Positions 26,210-34,613 of a DNA stretch of 64,000 nucleotides are shown here, in pieces; position 1 is the stretch's first letter; each line of letters begins with the position of its first letter. The notes below the pieces were generated by a model that worked only from the letters and a program-made list of their open reading frames with translations, did not search any database and was not told the origin of the DNA. A program made the position numbers and the translations under genes. This DNA is from Pseudomonas putida (GTDB lineage Bacteria; Pseudomonadota; Gammaproteobacteria; Pseudomonadales; Pseudomonadaceae), in assembly GCF_030159595.1 (NCBI RefSeq), contig NZ_BSKJ01000003.1:372001-436000 (forward strand), written 5' to 3'.

Positions 26210-27529
26210 TCAGCTTTCCAGGCCGGCTCGGCGCTGGCCCCAATGCAGGTTCAGGTTGATGCCCGCGCTGAGCAGCGGCTCAGGCGGGTTGCGGTTGGGG
26301 CCTGCGCTGCCGAGCAAAAAGTCGGTCAGCTCGTCGCGCTCGCCGCTCAGCCAGTCCGCCAGCAGGGTGCCCGTAGCCGTGCCACGCGTAATGCCCAGGC
26401 CGTTGCAGCACAGCGCCGCGTGCACATTAGGCGCGAGGGTGCCGAAGTGCGACAGGTGGTTGCGCGACAGGCACATCGAACCGCCCCAGGTGTATTCGAA
26501 CGCCATGCCCGACAACATCGGGAAGCGTCGCTCGAATGACTCGCGGTGCTGGCGCCCGGCGCGGGCGATGTGGCGTGGGTTGGCACGGCCGTCGGCATTG
26601 AAGCTGAAACTGTTGCGCACCAGCAGGCGTTGGTCTGGGGTGCGCCGCAGGGTGCTGCCGAACGGGTCGGCCGGGATGATGCCCCAGGTGTTCTTGCCAC
26701 CCAGGCGGGCTTGTTCCTCCTCGGTCAGCGGGCGGGTCATGCTGGCGTAGGTGAAGATCGGCAGCAGGCGGCCAGGCAGGAAGCCGAAGTGCGAGGCGAA
26801 GGCGTTGTTGGTCAACAGTAACTGGTCGGCGACGATCTCACCGTTGCTGTGCTTGAGGGTGATGCGCCGGCCCTGCTCGATGCGGGTAATGGTGGTGCGC
26901 TCGTGTAGGGTCACGTTGGCCGGCAGGCTTTCGGCCAGGCCCTTGGCCAGGGCGGCCGGTTGCAGCAGTTGAGTGCCCGGGGTGTAAAGCGCTTTGCGGT
27001 AGAAGGCGGTGCCAAAATGCTCGGGCAGGTCGCGGGCTTCGATCATCTGGTAGGGCTGGCCGAGTTTTTCCAGGCCGCTGCGGTAGGCTTCGAGCACCGC
27101 CAGGCCTTTGTCTTCGACGGCCGCCTGGTACTTGCCGTCCGGGCGGATCTGGCAGTCAATGCCGTGCTGGTTGATGAGCTTGCGCAAAATCGCCTGTGCG
27201 CGCAGGTTGAGCTTGAGGTTCATCCGCGCCGTGGGCAGGTCGCCGATGTAGTCGGCGGCGCCAATGTCGTGGGGCAGGTCGATGGCGAACCCGGAGTTGC
27301 GCCCCGAGGCGCCGAAGCCGACTTCCTGGGCTTCGACCAGGACCACCTCGTCGTCAGGGTGATGCAGGGCTAGCTGCCGCGCGGCAGCCAGGCCGGTGAA
27401 GCCCGCACCAAGCACTACCCAGCGCGCCTCGCTCCGCCCCCGGTGCGCGGTGCGTGGCTGGCGCGGCGGGCTGAGGTGGAACCAGCCGCAACCGTTGTCG
27501 TCCGCGGGGGTAGAGGTGTTTCTGTACAT
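26210..27529 (-). CDS. FAD-dependent oxidoreductase (DAO family, PuuB-like)
   Basis: A 439-residue DAO-family flavoprotein. The ATG at 27529 is preferred to a GTG nine codons upstream. The FAD motif VVLGAGFTGLAAARQLALH begins near residue 47 and is followed by VGFGASGRNSGFAIDLP, the signature shared with gamma-glutamylputrescine oxidase PuuB and related amine oxidases; the C-terminal contact is CNGLGITRGTATGTLLADW. It is the first gene of an operon with the ProC-like reductase and divergent from a GST. It probably oxidises a secondary or primary amine; the exact substrate is unknown. Confidence 0.88.
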   Translation of the reverse strand: MYRNTSTPADDNGCGWFHLSPPRQPRTAHRGRSEARWVVLGAGFTGLAAARQLALHHPDDEVVLVEAQEVGFGASGRNSGFAIDLPHDIGAADYIGDLPTARMNLKLNLRAQAILRKLINQHGIDCQIRPDGKYQAAVEDKGLAVLEAYRSGLEKLGQPYQMIEARDLPEHFGTAFYRKALYTPGTQLLQPAALAKGLAESLPANVTLHERTTITRIEQGRRITLKHSNGEIVADQLLLTNNAFASHFGFLPGRLLPIFTYASMTRPLTEEEQARLGGKNTWGIIPADPFGSTLRRTPDQRLLVRNSFSFNADGRANPRHIARAGRQHRESFERRFPMLSGMAFEYTWGGSMCLSRNHLSHFGTLAPNVHAALCCNGLGITRGTATGTLLADWLSGERDELTDFLLGSAGPNRNPPEPLLSAGINLNLHWGQRRAGLES

Positions 27530-27695
27530 GGTTTTTATCCGTGTTGTTTTCTTCACTATGGCATTGGCGGTTGGGCGGGGACTATGACGGGAGGGACGGG
27601 GAATGGGATGTTTTGGCTGAGGGCATTGACCGTTCCGGGCCGGGCGTGATTTGCTCGGGCTACATGATCATTCAAAGGAAATTGAAGGTCCCGCC

Positions 27696-28322
27696 ATGCC
27701 CGACTACACGCTGCACTGCTTCGCCGAATCCGGCAACGCCTACAAGGCCGCGCTCATGCTCGAACTCACCGGCCAGGACTGGCAACCGGTGTTCGTCGAC
27801 TTCTTCCATGGCCAGACCCGTGAGCAAACGTGGCGTGACGAGGTGAACGAGCAGGGCGAGGTGCCGGTGCTGGAGCACGCGGGCAAAACCTTCACCCAGT
27901 CAGCACTGATCCTGGACTACCTTGCCGAACAGACCGGCCAGTTCGGCCCGCGTGATGAAGATGAAAAGCGCGAGATCTGGCGCTGGATGCTGTTCGACAA
28001 CCACAAGTTCACCAGCTATTACGCCGCGCTGCGCTTTCTGTTCTGCCTGAAGAAAACGGGGGAAACGGACGTGACGCGGTTCCTGCGTGAGCGTGCTACG
28101 GCGGCTTACCGTATTGTCGATGCGCACCTGGCAAAGACGTCGTTCATGGTCGGCGGCCGGCTGACCATCGCTGACCTGTCGTTGGCGGGGTATGTGTTCA
28201 TGCCCGAAGATACCGGGATCCCTTTGGCGGAGTTTACTCACATTGAGGCGTGGAAGGCACGGATTCAGGCGCAGCCGGGGTGGAAACATCCGTATGAGCT
28301 GATGCCGCGTACGGCATCCTGA
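27696..28322 (+). CDS. Glutathione S-transferase
   Basis: A 208-residue GST with an N-terminal thioredoxin-like domain (residues 1-80; cis-Pro in GEVPVLEHAGKTFTQSAL) and an all-helical C-terminal domain (GGRLTIADLSLAGYVF hydrophobic staple). Start at MPDYTLHCFAES, with AAGG upstream. It conjugates glutathione to electrophiles or performs glutathione-dependent reduction. It is transcribed alone, divergent from the PuuB-like oxidase and convergent with sfnR; no clear partner. Confidence 0.9.
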   Translation: MPDYTLHCFAESGNAYKAALMLELTGQDWQPVFVDFFHGQTREQTWRDEVNEQGEVPVLEHAGKTFTQSALILDYLAEQTGQFGPRDEDEKREIWRWMLFDNHKFTSYYAALRFLFCLKKTGETDVTRFLRERATAAYRIVDAHLAKTSFMVGGRLTIADLSLAGYVFMPEDTGIPLAEFTHIEAWKARIQAQPGWKHPYELMPRTAS

Positions 28323-28344
28323 CGCCTTCGCGGCACCGCAAGGT

Positions 28345-29445
28345 TCAGATGGACAACCGCACCACCCGGTTATCCAGTACCTGCTGTTCCTGCCCCCGCC
28401 GCTTGTTCACCACCAGCTCGCCAATCGCAATCAGCCGCGTGCGCGTGATGTTGCGCGACAGTCCCAGCAACTGCGCGGTATGTACCTGGTTGTAATGGCA
28501 GAACCGGTAGGCCGAGCGCAACAGGGCATTTTCCACTTTCTCGTACAGGTCGCCCGACTGCTCCTCGTACAACCGGCTGAACGCTCGCTGCAGTAAGTCT
28601 TCCACACCATTGCCTGTCGGCTCTTCCTCTTGTCGCTCGAGGCGCAGGTTGGACAAACGCAGGTCCTGCGCTTGTACCGTACCATCGCCGCAGGTGAGCA
28701 AACTGTGGTGAATCACGTTTTCCAGCTCGCGAATATTGCCTGGCCAGCTGTATTCCACCAGCTTGGCCTGGGCTGTGGGGCCAAGCTCTACCGGTCCGTA
28801 ACCCAAGCGATCGCTGTAGCTGCGAATGAAGTGCCGGGCCAGCGGCAGAATATCGCCCGGGCGATCGCGCAGCGGGTGCAGCTGCAAGGTCACCACATTC
28901 AGCCGGTAGTACAGGTCTTCGCGGAAATGCCCGGCGTTGATGGCCTTTTCCAGCTGTACGTTGGTCGCCGCCAGTACCCGCACGTTGATCGGAATGCTCT
29001 TGCGCGAGCCCAGTCGCACCACTTCGCGCTCTTGCAGCACGCGCAGCAGCTTGACCTGGATCGGCAGGGGCAAGTCGCCGATTTCGTCGAGGAACAGCGT
29101 GCCGCCATTGGCCTCCTCGAACCAGCCAGCCTTGGCCGCCAGTGCGCCGGTGAAGGCGCCTTTTTCATGGCCGAACAGTTCGGCCTCCACCAGCGACTCG
29201 GAAAACGCGCCGCAGTTGACGGCGACGAACGGGCCGTTGCGCCGGCCGCTGAGGTTGTGAATGTGGCGGGCGACCAGCTCCTTGCCCGTACCGGTTTCGC
29301 CGATGATCAGGACGCTGGCCTCGCTGGGGGCGACCTGTTGCAAGTGGGCGAGCAGCGCCTGCGACCTGGGGTCTTCGAAGACCTGTGCGGTCGCCCTGAT
29401 CGAGGTAGCCAGTGTCGGTGACGGGGGGAGGGTCAGCAGTTGCAT
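28345..29445 (-). CDS. sfnR: Sigma-54-dependent activator SfnR
   Basis: A 366-residue sigma-54 activator that lacks any N-terminal sensory domain: the AAA+ module starts near residue 25 (Walker A GETGTGKE, sigma-54 contact HEKGAFTGA, Walker [13 protein letters not shown]) and a Fis-type helix-turn-helix ends the protein ([17 protein letters not shown]). The ATG at 29445 is chosen because TGAGGA, which includes the stop of the previous gene, is its ribosome site; a TTG two codons earlier is less likely. In P. putida SfnR activates sulfone and sulfonate use genes under sulfate limitation. It is third in sfnECR. Without a sensor domain its activity is probably set by expression level. Confidence 0.85.
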   Translation of the reverse strand: MQLLTLPPSPTLATSIRATAQVFEDPRSQALLAHLQQVAPSEASVLIIGETGTGKELVARHIHNLSGRRNGPFVAVNCGAFSESLVEAELFGHEKGAFTGALAAKAGWFEEANGGTLFLDEIGDLPLPIQVKLLRVLQEREVVRLGSRKSIPINVRVLAATNVQLEKAINAGHFREDLYYRLNVVTLQLHPLRDRPGDILPLARHFIRSYSDRLGYGPVELGPTAQAKLVEYSWPGNIRELENVIHHSLLTCGDGTVQAQDLRLSNLRLERQEEEPTGNGVEDLLQRAFSRLYEEQSGDLYEKVENALLRSAYRFCHYNQVHTAQLLGLSRNITRTRLIAIGELVVNKRRGQEQQVLDNRVVRLSI

Positions 29446-29454
29446 GGGCAATCC

Positions 29455-30642
29455 TCAGGAATAGAAGGAGGGGGCAGGGCGCTTGTCGTTGAGGGCCCAC
29501 TCGCCGAGCTCGTGGATGCGGTAGTCCACCGGGTCGTGCAGGGTTTGCGTGCGCAGGTTGCGCCAATGGCGGTCGAAGCGCAGCGAGGCATGGGTGGCGC
29601 GGGCGCCGGTGACTTCGAACAGGCGGTTGCAGATGTCCAGGCCGTGGCGGCTGGCGGCGACCTTGGCGGTACCGATGGCCAGGGCCAGGTCGCCACGCTC
29701 TTCAGCCGTGAGGGCGTGCTCCTTGGCCCAGGCGGCATCCAGCTGGCGCGCGGCCCGTTCGATCAGCAGGCGCACGCTTTCCAGGCCGACCCAGAACTCG
29801 CCGTAATGGCGAAGCACATAAGGGTCTTCGGCACTGCTGGCGGCGGTGGAGCGGAACCACGGCCGGCTTTCCTTGAGGGTGTAGTGGCGGGCTTCTTCGA
29901 AGGCGCCTTCGGCAATGCCGAGGAACAGGTTGGCGAAGTGCAGCTGGGCAATCAGCGGGCGTAGCGCGGCGAACGGGGTGCTGAGCGGGCCAGGGTCAAG
30001 CAGCAGTTCGTTGTGCTCTACCCGCACCCGCTCGAACGTGGCGCTGCCGCTGTCGGTCTGGCGTTGGCCGATGTTGTTCCAGTCGCTGTGCAGGCTGATG
30101 CCGGTGCGGCCACTGGGGATGGCGGCAATCAGCAGCTTGCCGCCAGCACGTTCGTCCACCGCCGAGGCAATGAGCATTTCCGAGTCGCTGGCGCCGGAGC
30201 AGAAGCTTTTCTTGCCCGAGAATTCGCACCAGCCATCGAAGTGCTTGACCACGGTACGTGTGTCCAGCGGGTTCAGGGCATTGCCCCAAAACCATTGTTT
30301 GCGGGCGGTCTGTTCGAACCAGGGCTGCCATTGGTCGGGGCGCGAGAATAGGCGCACGGTGGCCAGCATCAGGTGGTGAAAGCCAAACACATGGGCGAGG
30401 GAGCTGTCGACCCGGGCGAACTCGCGCACCACCGCGAAGGTGTCGTGCCAGTTGGCGCCCTGGCCACCGAACGCCTGCGGGATCACCAGCGACAGCAAGC
30501 CGCTGTCACGCAGGGCATCGCGCTCGGCTTTCGGCGTGCCGCCGCGCTCGTCGCGTTCGACGGCCGTCTGGGCAAACTGCCCGGCCAGTTCACGCGCAAT
30601 CGCCAGGGCCGGGCGCAGGGGGGTATTCACAGGTGCATTCAT
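29455..30642 (-). CDS. sfnC: SfnC-type flavin-dependent monooxygenase (acyl-CoA dehydrogenase fold)
   Basis: A 395-residue protein of the acyl-CoA dehydrogenase fold in the DszC/SfnB/MsuC-like branch: it lacks the catalytic Glu segment of true acyl-CoA dehydrogenases and instead has the flavin-monooxygenase-type C-terminus (GARATHASLRFDRHWRNLRT). These enzymes use reduced FMN and oxygen to oxidise organosulfur compounds. It is directly between an FMN reductase gene (10 bp upstream) and sfnR (9 bp downstream), which would supply FMNH2 and regulation. Sulfur acquisition from sulfones or sulfoxides is the inferred role; the substrate is not known. Confidence 0.82.
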   Translation of the reverse strand: MNAPVNTPLRPALAIARELAGQFAQTAVERDERGGTPKAERDALRDSGLLSLVIPQAFGGQGANWHDTFAVVREFARVDSSLAHVFGFHHLMLATVRLFSRPDQWQPWFEQTARKQWFWGNALNPLDTRTVVKHFDGWCEFSGKKSFCSGASDSEMLIASAVDERAGGKLLIAAIPSGRTGISLHSDWNNIGQRQTDSGSATFERVRVEHNELLLDPGPLSTPFAALRPLIAQLHFANLFLGIAEGAFEEARHYTLKESRPWFRSTAASSAEDPYVLRHYGEFWVGLESVRLLIERAARQLDAAWAKEHALTAEERGDLALAIGTAKVAASRHGLDICNRLFEVTGARATHASLRFDRHWRNLRTQTLHDPVDYRIHELGEWALNDKRPAPSFYS

Positions 30643-30651
30643 GGCCGCTCC

Positions 30652-31212
30652 TCAGGCGCTTTTACGCAGTGCGTGGTGGGCGCCGAACAGCGGCACGGCA
30701 CGTTCGGCGGCCAGGCGGATACGGGCGGCGAGGGCATCGCTGGAAACACGGTAGTCGGCCAACTCTGCCTGGCTGGCGAACACGCCGATGGGCAGGGTAA
30801 GGGCCTGCAGGAAGCTGAACAGCGGGCGCAACTGGTGGTCGAGCACCAGCGCATGGCGTTCGCTGCCGCCGGTGGCGGCGAGTAATACCGGGGTGTCGAC
30901 CAGGGCGTCCTGGCCGATCAGGTCGAACAGGTGCTTGAAGTGGCCGGTAAAGCTGCCGCGGTACACGGGGGTGGTCACCACCAGCAGGTCGGCCTTTTCC
31001 ACCAGGCGCAGTTGCTGTTCGACGGTGTCGGGCAGTTCGCTGCGCCACAGGGCGCTACCCAGCGGGCGGGCGATGTCGCCCAGTTCGATCAAGTGCGGCT
31101 TGATGTGCAGGTGCTCGGCCAGTTCGGCGAGGATCGCCTCGGTCAGGGCGAGGGTGCGCGAAGGGCGGGAAGTGCCGCCGGACAGGGCTACGACGTTCAG
31201 TGGGGTGCTCAT
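30652..31212 (-). CDS. sfnE: NAD(P)H-dependent FMN reductase (SfnE/MsuE type)
   Basis: A 186-residue flavodoxin-fold FMN reductase. The phosphate-binding N-terminus VVALSGGTSRPSRTLALTE and the central TTPVYRGSFTGHFKHLFDLI are typical of SsuE/MsuE. It supplies reduced FMN to the partner monooxygenase. First gene of the sfnECR operon; a good sigma-54 promoter lies 41-55 bp upstream of the ATG, so the operon can be switched on by a sigma-54 activator, SfnR itself or a relative. Confidence 0.87.
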   Translation of the reverse strand: MSTPLNVVALSGGTSRPSRTLALTEAILAELAEHLHIKPHLIELGDIARPLGSALWRSELPDTVEQQLRLVEKADLLVVTTPVYRGSFTGHFKHLFDLIGQDALVDTPVLLAATGGSERHALVLDHQLRPLFSFLQALTLPIGVFASQAELADYRVSSDALAARIRLAAERAVPLFGAHHALRKSA

Positions 31213-31252
31213 GGGCAGGTCTCCGGTTCTGGTTGAGCGGGACTTTGCTTGA

Positions 31253-31267
31253 GCAATCGTCGTGCCG
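31253..31267 (-). promoter_or_regulatory. Sigma-54 promoter of the sfnECR operon
   Basis: Read on the minus strand the sequence is CGGCACGACGATTGC. The GG and GC elements are exactly 10 bp apart and agree with TGGCACG-N4-TTGC at all but the first base. Transcription would start near 31241, giving a leader of about 29 bases before sfnE. Confidence 0.75.
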
Positions 31268-31434
31268 GGTTGTAATATTCTTATAAATCAACAAGTTAGC
31301 ATTTTCGCAAAGGTGCGATGCTGTTGCCGGATGGGCGTTTCGTGTTGATTGGGTGTTGCGCTGCAAACAGTTGGCCAGGTGTTGGCGGCTGTGCAGTGGG
31401 GAGAGTTATAGAGGATTACTTACCGGTTAAAAAA

Positions 31435-31458
31435 GAATAAGAATTTATATTCTTATTC
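31435..31458. promoter_or_regulatory. 24-bp AT-rich perfect palindrome upstream of sfnECR
   Basis: Ten-base arms GAATAAGAAT and ATTCTTATTC flank a TTAT centre. The centre lies about 205 bp upstream of the predicted sigma-54 start, a distance usual for an activator binding site, and the half-site ATTCTTAT recurs at 31277-31284. On the minus strand a run of six T follows, so a weak terminator for mrdA is the other reading. Confidence 0.45.
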
Positions 31459-31520
31459 CATTATCTTTATCGGCACCCGTTTGTCCGGGTTGGCCTGGTG
31501 TGTTCGGCTTGTGTCGCGAT

Positions 31521-31538
31521 GGGGCGCGAAGCGGCCCC
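31521..31538 (-). terminator. GC-rich hairpin after mrdA
   Basis: GGGGC and GCCCC arms around GCGAAGCG, 7 bp after the mrdA stop on the minus strand. There is no T-run after it. Similar ggggcc/ggcccc hairpins follow other genes in this window. Confidence 0.5.
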
Positions 31539-31544
31539 GAACGC

Positions 31545-33440
31545 TCAAATGTGTGGCACGTTCCGGCCACTTGCACCGCCCGCATACTCAGGCTTCAGGT
31601 GCCCCTGTTCATCCAGCAGGTAGGCATCCATCACCTCTCGCACCACCGGCCCCGCCACCCGGCCCCCAGCCTCGCCGTTCTCGATCATCACCGCCACCAC
31701 CACACTCGGGTGGTCGGCCGGTGCAAAGCCGACAAACAGGGCATTGTCACGGTGTCGCTCCAGGGTCTTGTTGCGGTTGTAGCGCTCACCTTGCTTGATC
31801 GCCACCACCTGCGCGGTTCCGCTCTTGCCGGCAATCCGGTACTGCGCACCCGCCGCCGCCGCACGGGCGATGCCGCGCGGGTCGTGCATGACCATCTGCA
31901 TACCTTGGCTGACCTGGTCCCAGGCATGTTTGTCGTGCAGCACGATGTTGGGCATCGGGTTGGGGTCGACCGGCGCGTCGCCGCCCACGGTCATGGCCAG
32001 GTGCGGGCGGTGCCACACGCCTTTGCTTGCCAGCAGACTGGTGGCCTGGGCCAGTTGCAGCGGGGTGACCTGCATGTAGCCCTGGCCGATGCCCAGAATC
32101 AGCGTTTCACCCGGGAACCAGGCCTGGCGCCGGGTGGCGCGCTTCCACTCGGCCGACGGCATCAGCCCGGACGCTTCCTCGAACATGTCCAGCGACACCT
32201 TCTGGCCCAGGCCAAATTCAGCCATGTAGTCATGCAGGCGGTCGATGCCCAGCTTGTGCGCCAGGTCGTAGAAGTAGGTGTCGTTGGAACGCATGATGGC
32301 GGTGTACATGTCCACCCAGCCGTCACCGCTGCGGTTCCAGTTACGGTACTTGTGGTCGTAGTTGGGCAGCTCGTAGTAGCCCGGGTCGAACACCCGGCTG
32401 CCTGGGGTGATCACGCCACTGTCGAGGCCGGCAATGGCCACTTCCGGTTTTACTGTCGAGCCTGGGGCATACAGGCCGCGCAGCACGCGGTTGAACAGCG
32501 GGCGGTCGATGGAATCTCGTAGCTCGGCGTACTGCTTGAAGCTGATGCCTTTGACGAACAGGTTGGGGTCGAAGCTGGGGTTGCTGACCATGGCCAGCAC
32601 GTCGCCATTGGCCGGGTCCAGTACCACCACCGAGCCACGGCGGTCGCCCAGCGCTTTTTCTGCGGCCACCTGCAAGTGGGCGTCCAGGGTCAGGACGATG
32701 TCCTGCCCCGGGGTCGGGTCCTTGTGGTTGAGCACGCGCATCACCCGGCCTTGTGCGTTGGTCTCGACCTCTTCGTAGCCCACATGGCCATGGAGCTGGC
32801 TTTCGTAGAAGTGTTCGATACCGGTCTTGCCGATCGACTGGGTGCCACGGTACTCGGTGCTGTCGAGGACCTTGGCCTCTTTCTCGTTGATGCGCCCCAC
32901 ATAGCCCACCGAGTGGGCGAAATGCTCGGCAAGGGGATATTCGCGGATGAACTGCGGTTCCACCTCCAGGCCCGGCAGGCGGAACTGGTTCACCGCCACC
33001 AGAGCGATCTGCTCCTCGCTCAGGCCCACCATCAGGGTCACCGGCTCGAATGGCTTGCGGCCACGGCGCAGGTCCTTGTCGAACTGCTTGCGGTCGTCTT
33101 CGCTCAGGCCCAGCACTTGGGTCAGGGTATCGAGCACCTTGGCCGAGTCACCGCCGGCCCGCTCGCGGGTCATGGTCAGGTCGAAGCTGGGTTTGTTGTC
33201 GGCCAGCACCACGCCGTTGCGGTCGTAGATCAGCCCGCGTTCAGGGGCGATGGGCAGCACATGCACACGGTTGTTTTCCGACACGGCGGTCTGCTGGTCG
33301 TGCTGCAGCACCTGCAAGACATACAGACGCCCCACCAGCACGGCGACCAGGCTGAAGACCAGGATGGCGCAGGCCAGGAGCCGGCGATTGACCAGGTGCT
33401 TTTCCTTTTCGTGGTCCTTGAGGGGGATGGGTTGTGGCAT
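31545..33440 (-). CDS. mrdA: Penicillin-binding protein 2 (transpeptidase), second copy type
   Basis: A 631-residue class B penicillin-binding protein. One N-terminal membrane segment (LLACAILVFSLVAVLVGRLYVL) is followed by the PBP dimer domain (about 60-235) and the transpeptidase domain (about 265-610) with the Ser-Thr-Val-Lys active site in APGSTVKPE, Ser-Asn-Asp in MRSNDTYF and Lys-Ser-Gly in AGKSGTAQ. It cross-links peptidoglycan for lateral elongation. In the usual locus mrdA precedes rodA; here it stands alone among unrelated genes, which fits the second mrdA copy known in P. putida. It is single-cistron, with a hairpin after its stop. Confidence 0.94.
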   Translation of the reverse strand: MPQPIPLKDHEKEKHLVNRRLLACAILVFSLVAVLVGRLYVLQVLQHDQQTAVSENNRVHVLPIAPERGLIYDRNGVVLADNKPSFDLTMTRERAGGDSAKVLDTLTQVLGLSEDDRKQFDKDLRRGRKPFEPVTLMVGLSEEQIALVAVNQFRLPGLEVEPQFIREYPLAEHFAHSVGYVGRINEKEAKVLDSTEYRGTQSIGKTGIEHFYESQLHGHVGYEEVETNAQGRVMRVLNHKDPTPGQDIVLTLDAHLQVAAEKALGDRRGSVVVLDPANGDVLAMVSNPSFDPNLFVKGISFKQYAELRDSIDRPLFNRVLRGLYAPGSTVKPEVAIAGLDSGVITPGSRVFDPGYYELPNYDHKYRNWNRSGDGWVDMYTAIMRSNDTYFYDLAHKLGIDRLHDYMAEFGLGQKVSLDMFEEASGLMPSAEWKRATRRQAWFPGETLILGIGQGYMQVTPLQLAQATSLLASKGVWHRPHLAMTVGGDAPVDPNPMPNIVLHDKHAWDQVSQGMQMVMHDPRGIARAAAAGAQYRIAGKSGTAQVVAIKQGERYNRNKTLERHRDNALFVGFAPADHPSVVVAVMIENGEAGGRVAGPVVREVMDAYLLDEQGHLKPEYAGGASGRNVPHI

Positions 33441-33837
33441 CAGTAGCTCTTTGTGCAGGTATCGCAGTGGCTTTGCGGGCGCGCGATCGGGCCGGGGATG
33501 CTACGCAACCCCTACCGCACCCTCAAGGCGAGCGGCGACTGGCAGTGGGTGGGTAATGGCTGCTCGCCGCGTAATCAGGGCGCTGGCGGGGAACATGAAG
33601 ATTTGTTCATGGCGGCGGTGTCATGAACGGTCAGGCATGGATTTTTTGCGCTCTCATGGATCCATAATTGAAGTAGTGTTCGGTAAACGAACGAAAATTG
33701 AATATGATAGTAAATGTGTAACCACTTGATAAAAAATGAAAAAATTAAAAATACCCCGAAATCTGTTCTTGGTTCTGAACGATTTTTCTGCGAGGCTCAA
33801 GCATCGATTGTTGTTTATGGATCCATTATCTGGTTGA
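33441..33837. other. Gene-free region between mrdA and the tssG fragment
   Basis: The first 200 bp are GC-rich and presumably carry the mrdA promoter. From 33656 the composition turns AT-rich and a 171-bp element with inverted ends is seen. No open frame here looks like a real protein. Confidence 0.5.
33656..33826. repeat. 171-bp AT-rich element with 12-bp terminal inverted repeats
   Basis: The left end reads ATGGATCCATAA and the right end is its exact reverse complement, TTATGGATCCAT. The interior is strongly AT-rich compared with its surroundings and contains no credible gene, but a small inverted repeat GTTCG/CGAAC at 33678-33692. It could be a miniature transposable element remnant or two binding sites of one regulator; a target-site duplication was not seen. 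Confidence 0.4.
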
Positions 33838-34284
33838 TTAGCGCCTGACAACGGCCGGAGCCCTCCTGCCGTAGCGGTATTTGCGCCAGCCCTGATGCAG
33901 CAGGGTATGCAGGCGATGGTTGAAGAAGTTGAAGTACGCCGGGCGCAAGCCGATGCCATGGGCATTTTCGTAGGCGATTTCGTCGAGGTAGTAGGTGGGC
34001 AGCGGCGAGTCGGTGCCATGCAGGCCGAGGAAGCTGGCCTCGATACGGTAGCGATCACTTCCCAGGCGATCAGCGCGCAGCACGTCGGCGACAGGGAAGG
34101 ACAGGCGAGGGGACACTTCCAGGCGCAATCGGCGGCGCGTCTCGCGAGAAGGTGGCCGCTGCTCCAGGTCATCACCATGCAGTTAGTACAGTAATTCAAG
34201 CAGTTGAAAATAGTTGTACTGGTGGGCGCCCTTCAAAACAGTATCGACCTTGCCCGTCGCATGCTGCTTGTCTGAGTCTTCCAT
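33838..34284 (-). pseudogene. tssG: Decayed tssG (type VI secretion baseplate) fragment
   Basis: Reading from the ATG at 34284 (AGAGG upstream) the frame gives the N-terminus of TssG: KGAHQYNYFQLLELLY, then an in-frame TAA at codon 35, then in the same frame LHGDDLEQRPPSRETRRRLR and the typical FLGLHGTDSPLPTYYLDE and NFFNHRLHTLLHQGWRKYRY. It ends after about 148 codons, whereas TssG is normally above 300. No other type VI secretion gene is present in the window. The nonsense codon and the lost C-terminal half make it a clear relic. Confidence 0.82.
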
Positions 34285-34613
34285 GGCTGAACCTCTTGCC
34301 GGGACAACGAAGTAAAGGTTGATCCTAGACCAATGGTTTTGTTTCAGGTCATTGATTTCATGTCAAAAAGTTAGTGTCTATAAATCAAGTAATAATCTGT
34401 AGGAAGTTTCCTTTATTGTTTTTTGGCGATTAAAAATGTTGTTTATTGTCGGCGTCGATGAGTTTGGCGTTGATAGCGGTTTTTGGGGCTGTTGGTCTGA
34501 GCGCCACCTATCAAGGCAGCGGGTTATCTGTCGCGAGAGCTGGACGAGTGTTCGGGTGTATTTCCTCGAACCTGCTATTCCTGAAAGGACACCCAACCCA
34601 CCAAGGCCCGTCG
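34285..34613. other. AT-rich gene-free region before the ABC operon
   Basis: No gene is recognised. The left half is AT-rich and continuous with the tssG relic; the right half becomes GC-rich and must hold the promoter of the ABC operon. The long frame that runs through it into the ATPase gene begins at a TTG without ribosome site and is not taken as coding. Confidence 0.5.

Larger units (their letters stand above)
31213..31544. other. Intergenic region between sfnE and mrdA
   Basis: No gene is seen here. It holds the sigma-54 promoter at 31253-31267, an ATTCTTAT box at 31277-31284 directly upstream of it, a 24-bp AT-rich palindrome at 31435-31458 and the mrdA hairpin near 31521-31538. Base composition is clearly more AT-rich than the surrounding genes. 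Confidence 0.6.

Noticed and set aside
33654..34199. 181-codon minus-strand frame in the tssG region
   Set aside because: Cys/Ser/Thr-rich nonsense in another frame; the TssG-like protein is in the neighbouring frame.
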